Positions 59,626 to 64,000 of a DNA stretch of 64,000 bases are shown here, one piece after another (position 1 is the stretch's first letter; each line of letters begins with the position of its first letter). A program made the translations under genes and the position numbers. Source of the stretch: Anadara kagoshimensis (Eukaryota; Mollusca; Bivalvia; Arcoida; Arcidae); contig CM037874.1 of the NCBI GenBank assembly GCA_021292105.1, forward strand, positions 42,606,780-42,670,779. Direction: 5' to 3'. Under the pieces are notes generated by a model that ran no database searches, was not told where the DNA came from, and saw only the letters and a list, made by a program, of their open reading frames with translations.

Positions 59626-59674
59626 TTTTTATTTCTAAATAAAGTCATCGTCGTGTACTTACATTATGGAAGTC

Positions 59675-59675
<1 letters not shown>

Positions 59676-59725
<50 letters not shown>
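59676..59725. repeat. (ATTT)n microsatellite
   Basis: About twelve ATTT units. Confidence 0.9.
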
Positions 59726-59840
59726 GTTTGTATATATGACAAAAAATCATATGAGAAAATACGCACCAAATTATAAGTTCCTTGTATATACCAATGAAAT
59801 TATTTCAACCTACCCTCCTTCTTTCCGCTTCGATCTCATG

Positions 59841-59948
59841 ACCAATCAAATATCTGTAATACAACGTTTGTTATCTCGTCTCCCATTCACAAATATACAC
59901 GGAAGATAATATATTGTGACTTTACATCTTATCATTACTGAATAACCG
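59841..59948 (+). promoter_or_regulatory. Upstream block of IL-17-like gene 2, homologous to that of gene 1
   Basis: CCAATCAAAT, TATCTCGTCTCCCA, ATACACGGAAGAT and ACTTTACAT follow the same order as at 33886-34013. The block ends right at the TATA box. CCAAT here could act as a CCAAT box. Function is inferred from position. Confidence 0.4.
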
Positions 59949-59949
59949 C

Positions 59950-59958
59950 TATATATAA
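59950..59958 (+). promoter_or_regulatory. TATA box of IL-17-like gene 2
   Basis: TATATATAA, 122 bp upstream of the start codon. Confidence 0.55.
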
Positions 59959-60071
59959 CAGACAGAAATCTGAAGACTTTCATACTTAACTCTGTAACAG
60001 AACTGTGTAAAGAGCCAATAATAACATAAAACTTTAAAATATCATTAAATCAAACTTAACATATATTTGTG

Positions 60072-61184
60072 ATGAAGGTAAGAAAATTTTAATTTCAAGT
60101 TTAGCTGTTTGATACTTTTTATCTACAAAGCAAACCAGAACGATGAGCAGCATTTGTAAGATATACAAGTCAAATAAATTTCAATTATAAATTCTACACT
60201 TAATACGGCCCATGTTACATTCACATTTAGAGGTAGACCCGTACTGTTAGTTAAAACAATTGTAAAAGAACCATTATATGTTTACACATTTAACAGACAA
60301 TACCATGAATGTTTATATATTGAAGATATGTCAATACCGTTCATGGTGAAAAAGTCTGCTTGGGAATGTTTATCTATTAACAATTAAATAATTAAATAAT
60401 TCAGCGTGAACTCATACAACATTATTGCATTATTGGTAATGTTCCAGATATGCTAATTGTATTTCAAGCTGGATATATTTAAAACGTTTTTCCCCTTTAA
60501 ATGCAAACAAAAAATTCAAGGATTCTATATATTGTACCTTAACTCTAATTCTTTTTATTTCAGATTGATACCATTTTGATTTTGTTACTTGTGTTCCTTG
60601 ATTTTGTCATAAAGACAAATGGTGATACTAATGGTAGTAATCCATCCACATTATCAGAATGTACTTATCCAAACAATGCTGAAAATCATTACGTTAGTTT
60701 GAATTCAGGATTTAATCATACAGAATACTTTATGCAACAGTTTTCTACATCTGGAGACATTTTGGAAACATGGGTCGACATAGCTTTTAGAAGTAGGCAT
60801 GGGCCTGATAATACAAAATGTCCGAATGTTTTACCACGAGGTGATTATCCCGTAATGATGCGTTCTACTTGTCCATGGTATATCAAATTAAACTACGATC
60901 CCGAAAGATTCCCCGCTACAATTCCATATGCAGTCAGTCGATGCCAAACTTGTGTAGGGTCTGATGGAAGTAAGAAATGTGAACCTATACGTCGTAAAAT
61001 AAATATTTTAACACAAGCAGAAAATTGTGAGAGTGGTTTGTACAGGTATACACAACAAGAAATGAACATTGTCGTTGCCTATGTTTGTACAGTTCCTAGA
61101 GAAATAGAAAACAGTTTGAATAAAAATAATGAATATACTGTTTCCAGACCTGCACTTCCAGATGACCCAACACCTATAGCATAA
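60072..61184 (+). CDS. IL-17-family cytokine, gene 2 (two exons)
   Basis: A paralogue of gene 1 and likewise a predicted secreted cystine-knot cytokine. The CDS joins 60072-60077 (Met-Lys, then GTAAGA) to 60564-61184 after TTTCAG, phase 0, 208 residues. A strong hydrophobic signal peptide (ILILLLVFLDFVI) spans residues 6-18. The N-terminal mature part is unlike gene 1 apart from SGFNHTEYFM. From residue about 63 the sequence nearly equals gene 1 through RSTCPWYIKLNYDPERFPAT (Cys at 105), SRCQTC, CEPIRRKINIL and VAYVCTVP, then diverges in the last 15 residues. Without the micro-exon no ATG begins the signal peptide in frame, which supports the splice model. The best polyadenylation signal is AATAAA at 61767-61772, giving a 3' UTR of about 0.6 kb. 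Confidence 0.92.
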
Positions 61185-61800
61185 GGAAAACAAAGAATAG
61201 AATCGAATCCGAGCAAAGTCTTGCACTTTATTGTTCAGTGTTATAGGACGTAGAGGTAAGGTCACATTGGCCATTATTATTGTACATAATTCATCATAGA
61301 CAGAATTTCTCTTGTGTCATGTGCTTCTATTGATACGTATTATTGTCCCAAGCATTTTATAATACCTCTTTAGAGGTTTTATCATTTTTACATTAAAAGC
61401 AATAATTGTGTTATTACACACATATTCAATCAAGATTATTCATGTTTCTGATGATAGAGAGAGGGGTGAGATAAAGAGAGATACTTAAATGCTTAATAAT
61501 TATAAACGTTTGGCATCATTCTGACTTTTAAAATTTTATCATTAATCTGCTTTGTGGGCAGTGAATTATTTTTTAACGTTTGTATGACATTGTTGTGTTT
61601 TATATGCTCAACTGTGTATGCTAGTATATAATTTCCATATCGTTTTTAACTTTATATTTTGCATTGTATTTAAGTCAGTGACCTCACTAGGGAGAACATT
61701 ACTGTTTATAATACTCAAGGAGTTCGCCAGAGACTGTTGATATTGTTTACTTGTTACTGAAACATAAATAAAATATATACAAATGTAATATAATTCCTGA
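61185..61800 (+). other. Predicted 3' UTR of IL-17-like gene 2
   Basis: AT-rich sequence after the stop, with no ORF of note, ending shortly after AATAAA at 61767-61772. The transcript end is inferred. Confidence 0.45.
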
Positions 61801-63333
61801 ATTATATTTATTTCAATGATTAAGTTTCTACTGTGTCAAAAGCCTTTTAAAATTCCTTTTTGCATATGTATAAAAGTATGTAATATTTAACATTGTCTAA
61901 AGACGAATATTCTTCTTTGAAAGCGGCCTGGGCCTATGTTAGTCTATTAATTATGTCTACCCAAGATTGCAATCTTTTTTTTAAATTGTAGCAAAAATCT
62001 AACAAAAAGTACTGAATTATAAATCATAATTTTCTCAAGTTTTTACATAAATTAACTTTTATAATACTAAATTGACAGACGGAATATTTATCATAAAGAT
62101 TCTTATTTATTAATTATTATGAATTTGGACATTATGCTCTCAGATTAAAAAAAAACAGGATATAGACAGTTGGGTGATCAATTCAAGCGTATATATAATG
62201 GACATATTGCCTAATTAAGTGACTTCAGTTAATCTAAATTACAGATTAACAAATTGACACATTTCTCAGTGTCAGCACGATTTACTGTATATAATTGTAT
62301 TATAGTTTTGTAATATTATTTAAATAATAAATGTATTATTTATGAGAATATATAATTTTGATTATGAATAGCAATTATACCTCTAAGAATATAAATTCTT
62401 ATGTTGCATCTTGTGTTTACCTATTGTTATTTATAATAATAGAATTATGTTCCAATCAATATTCACTGAGTTGTAGTAAGGCACAAGACAAAACCCATCT
62501 CTTGGAAAATAGAAATAAATCTGTTTCAAGGCTGAACTGCATCTTCAGTTATTGAGCTAGAGTTGGCCAAAATAATTCAAGTTATTAACAAAACAACTAA
62601 TATAACTATGTCAAATTGTCTCTTCTATACCTTCTAACTCGGAATAATTGGAATATTTATGATCATACCTGGTAAACATGAACAATAATGACCTACCTGA
62701 CCCTAAATACCCTGATGTAACTTTGAATGAGGCCCCATTGGTGTATAAACGTGATTAAATTTTTCTTAAAAATTCTCTATACTCTATGGACAACTAAACG
62801 ATGTTTTCATTTAACCATATAACTTGGTTAGGGCAGTGCATTTTAAATTAATTTTACTGATTAGCCTATTTAATGGAAATATTTTCAATTGAAAGAAATA
62901 AATAACAAAAATCATGTGCACTCCATATATGGATATACAGTAGTCTATACCGCATTAGTTACCGCTGGTGTGGCCGTTGTATGGCGTGACTGGTGGATGT
63001 GTTTTGTACCTATCGGCTGTACAAAACCACCTAATCTACATCTCAATGTGACTGCATGTTATTTATTTACTAGTATATGATATTGTTATTGTGGCGTTTC
63101 AAGAAAGACTAATGAAGACGTGATTAATTTTCTTCTCTTTACTTGATAATACATAACCTCCAGAAAGGGTAAAATACTACAAAATACAAATTTAATATTC
63201 CTTAGAACATGAATGATTATATATCTAAACATGTGTACTACTCAACCAACAAAAGTACTACTTCAAACATAGAAACTATATTCTAAATTATTAAGAAAAA
63301 TAAAAAATACCCTGCCCAAGTAACAATATAGCC
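61801..63333. other. Intergenic AT-rich DNA, nothing recognised
   Basis: Two ORFs of 63-65 codons (62358-62555 and 62889-63080) have no recognised motif and I would not call them genes. A small inverted repeat, GTTTTGTAC / GTACAAAAC, lies near 63001-63029. Confidence 0.5.
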
Positions 63334-63475
63334 CCAGGTGAGCGAACGTACCTTAATCCAAACAGGTGAGCATAAAGCCCAAAACAGGTGAGCGTGAAGG
63401 CCCAAAACAGGTGAGCATAGCATAAACACCCTAAACCAAGAACAGATGAGCGTGACAGGCCCTGAACATGTAGCA
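63334..63475. repeat. Short tandem repeat with CAGGTGAGC core, period about 24-33 bp
   Basis: (A)CAGGTGAGC followed by (A)TAAAGCCCAAAA-like spacer recurs five or six times. The minus-strand ORF with repeated LFWAFTLTCFGLYAHLFGL is its by-product. Confidence 0.75.
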
Positions 63476-64000
63476 TATGAGAAAAGGCATGTTCAATTAT
63501 GCCAGCATGATTTCCTAAGATATATGGCATTAAATGGGATTCGAACCTGATGCGCCCGTATAAAATACAGATGTGAGATGAAGTACACAGGTCAAAGATG
63601 CGGGTTTCAGAAACCCCAAGCCACGTGCACGGTGACGGTGCTTACAATCAGCAATTAGTAATGCTTAAAGCGGCAATCAGATGCTGCAAGTCAGTCACAC
63701 GGAACATACGCATGATAAAATAATATTATGATTATTAAACTTACACTTTGGCGTCATAAACATGTAAAAAATGCATAAGAATGCCGTAAACACGAGGCAA
63801 CTCGCCATACAAAAACTACGGAAGTGAACAATTCAAACTAAAAAACAAAATAGAAAAAGGATTAACAGATCCGGAAATTATACACAATTTATTCCGGAAA
63901 CGTAACACTCCCCTCCTGATTTTGAGGAAAAAATCACTACATATTAAAAACACATATTACTAACCACCATTTTGCATATATGCGCAAACTTAATCAGTTT
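63476..64000. other. Window end, unresolved repeat-like DNA
   Basis: A box-B-like GATTCGAACCTG at about 63539 hints at a tRNA-derived repeat, but no box A partner is found. The final 150 bp (with AACACTCCCCTCCTG) may belong to an element that continues beyond the window. Confidence 0.3.

Noticed and set aside
62889-63080. Possible small membrane protein ORF (63 codons)
   Set aside because: A Trp/Val-rich stretch but no conserved motif, start context or neighbouring exon. Chance is likely.
63334-63475. HINE-like 3' end because of CAGGTGAGCG
   Set aside because: The motif recurs as a simple short tandem repeat without the GGGCCTCTTG terminus or a tandem core.

Overview
The window looks like non-coding-rich, AT-rich genomic DNA from a bivalve (or related) mollusc. 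The basis is two secreted IL-17-family cytokine genes of invertebrate type, tRNA-headed SINEs, KIAA1958/ZMYM-like tyrosine-recombinase (Crypton) transposons, a mariner relic, and many short elements with tandem-repeat cores and asymmetric ends of the kind common in bivalves. Species assignment is inference.

Only two genes look intact. IL-17-like gene 1 (34205-35259, +) and IL-17-like gene 2 (60072-61184, +) share one architecture: a TATA box, a micro-exon coding only two or three residues, a phase-0 intron of about 0.45-0.49 kb, and one large exon. A 396-nt block of the large exon differs at only five positions, while signal peptides, C-termini and introns have diverged. This points to gene conversion or partial recent duplication. 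A related promoter block lies upstream of both genes and again near the window start. A 62-codon ORF of unknown function lies 0.7 kb upstream of gene 1.

Layout: 1-6.8 kb, non-coding with one inverted-repeat element, a degenerate minisatellite and a SINE. 6.8-9.95 kb, a tandemly duplicated repeat element with internal repeats. 10-16 kb, SINEs, palindromic foldback elements and a Crypton tail fragment. 16.0-25.2 kb, two head-to-tail Crypton copies, each broken differently and each carrying a separate insertion of a Helentron/HINE-like element at a different site, so each copy supplies the other's empty site. 26.2-27.2 kb, mariner pseudogene. 29.3-29.7 kb, reverse-transcriptase-type fragment. 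30.7-33.0 kb, a HINE-like element carrying a palindromic MITE with a 12-bp target duplication. 34-35.3 kb, IL-17 gene 1. 36.8-44.3 kb, VNTR, SINEs and small repeats. 44.4-59.4 kb, about 15 kb of satellite: a 112-bp-unit array, then a 31-bp-unit array containing a 1000-N assembly gap. 59.4-61.8 kb, foldback repeats and IL-17 gene 2. 61.8-64 kb, no recognised gene.

The most unusual object is a 3,020-bp transposon (52989-56008) inserted in the 31-bp array. Its ends begin with CACAGTG, identical to the consensus V(D)J recombination-signal heptamer. They form about 66-bp inverted repeats and are flanked by a perfect 5-bp target duplication, the signature of Transib/RAG-type DDE transposons. It carries inverted subterminal repeats resembling binding sites and no visible transposase.
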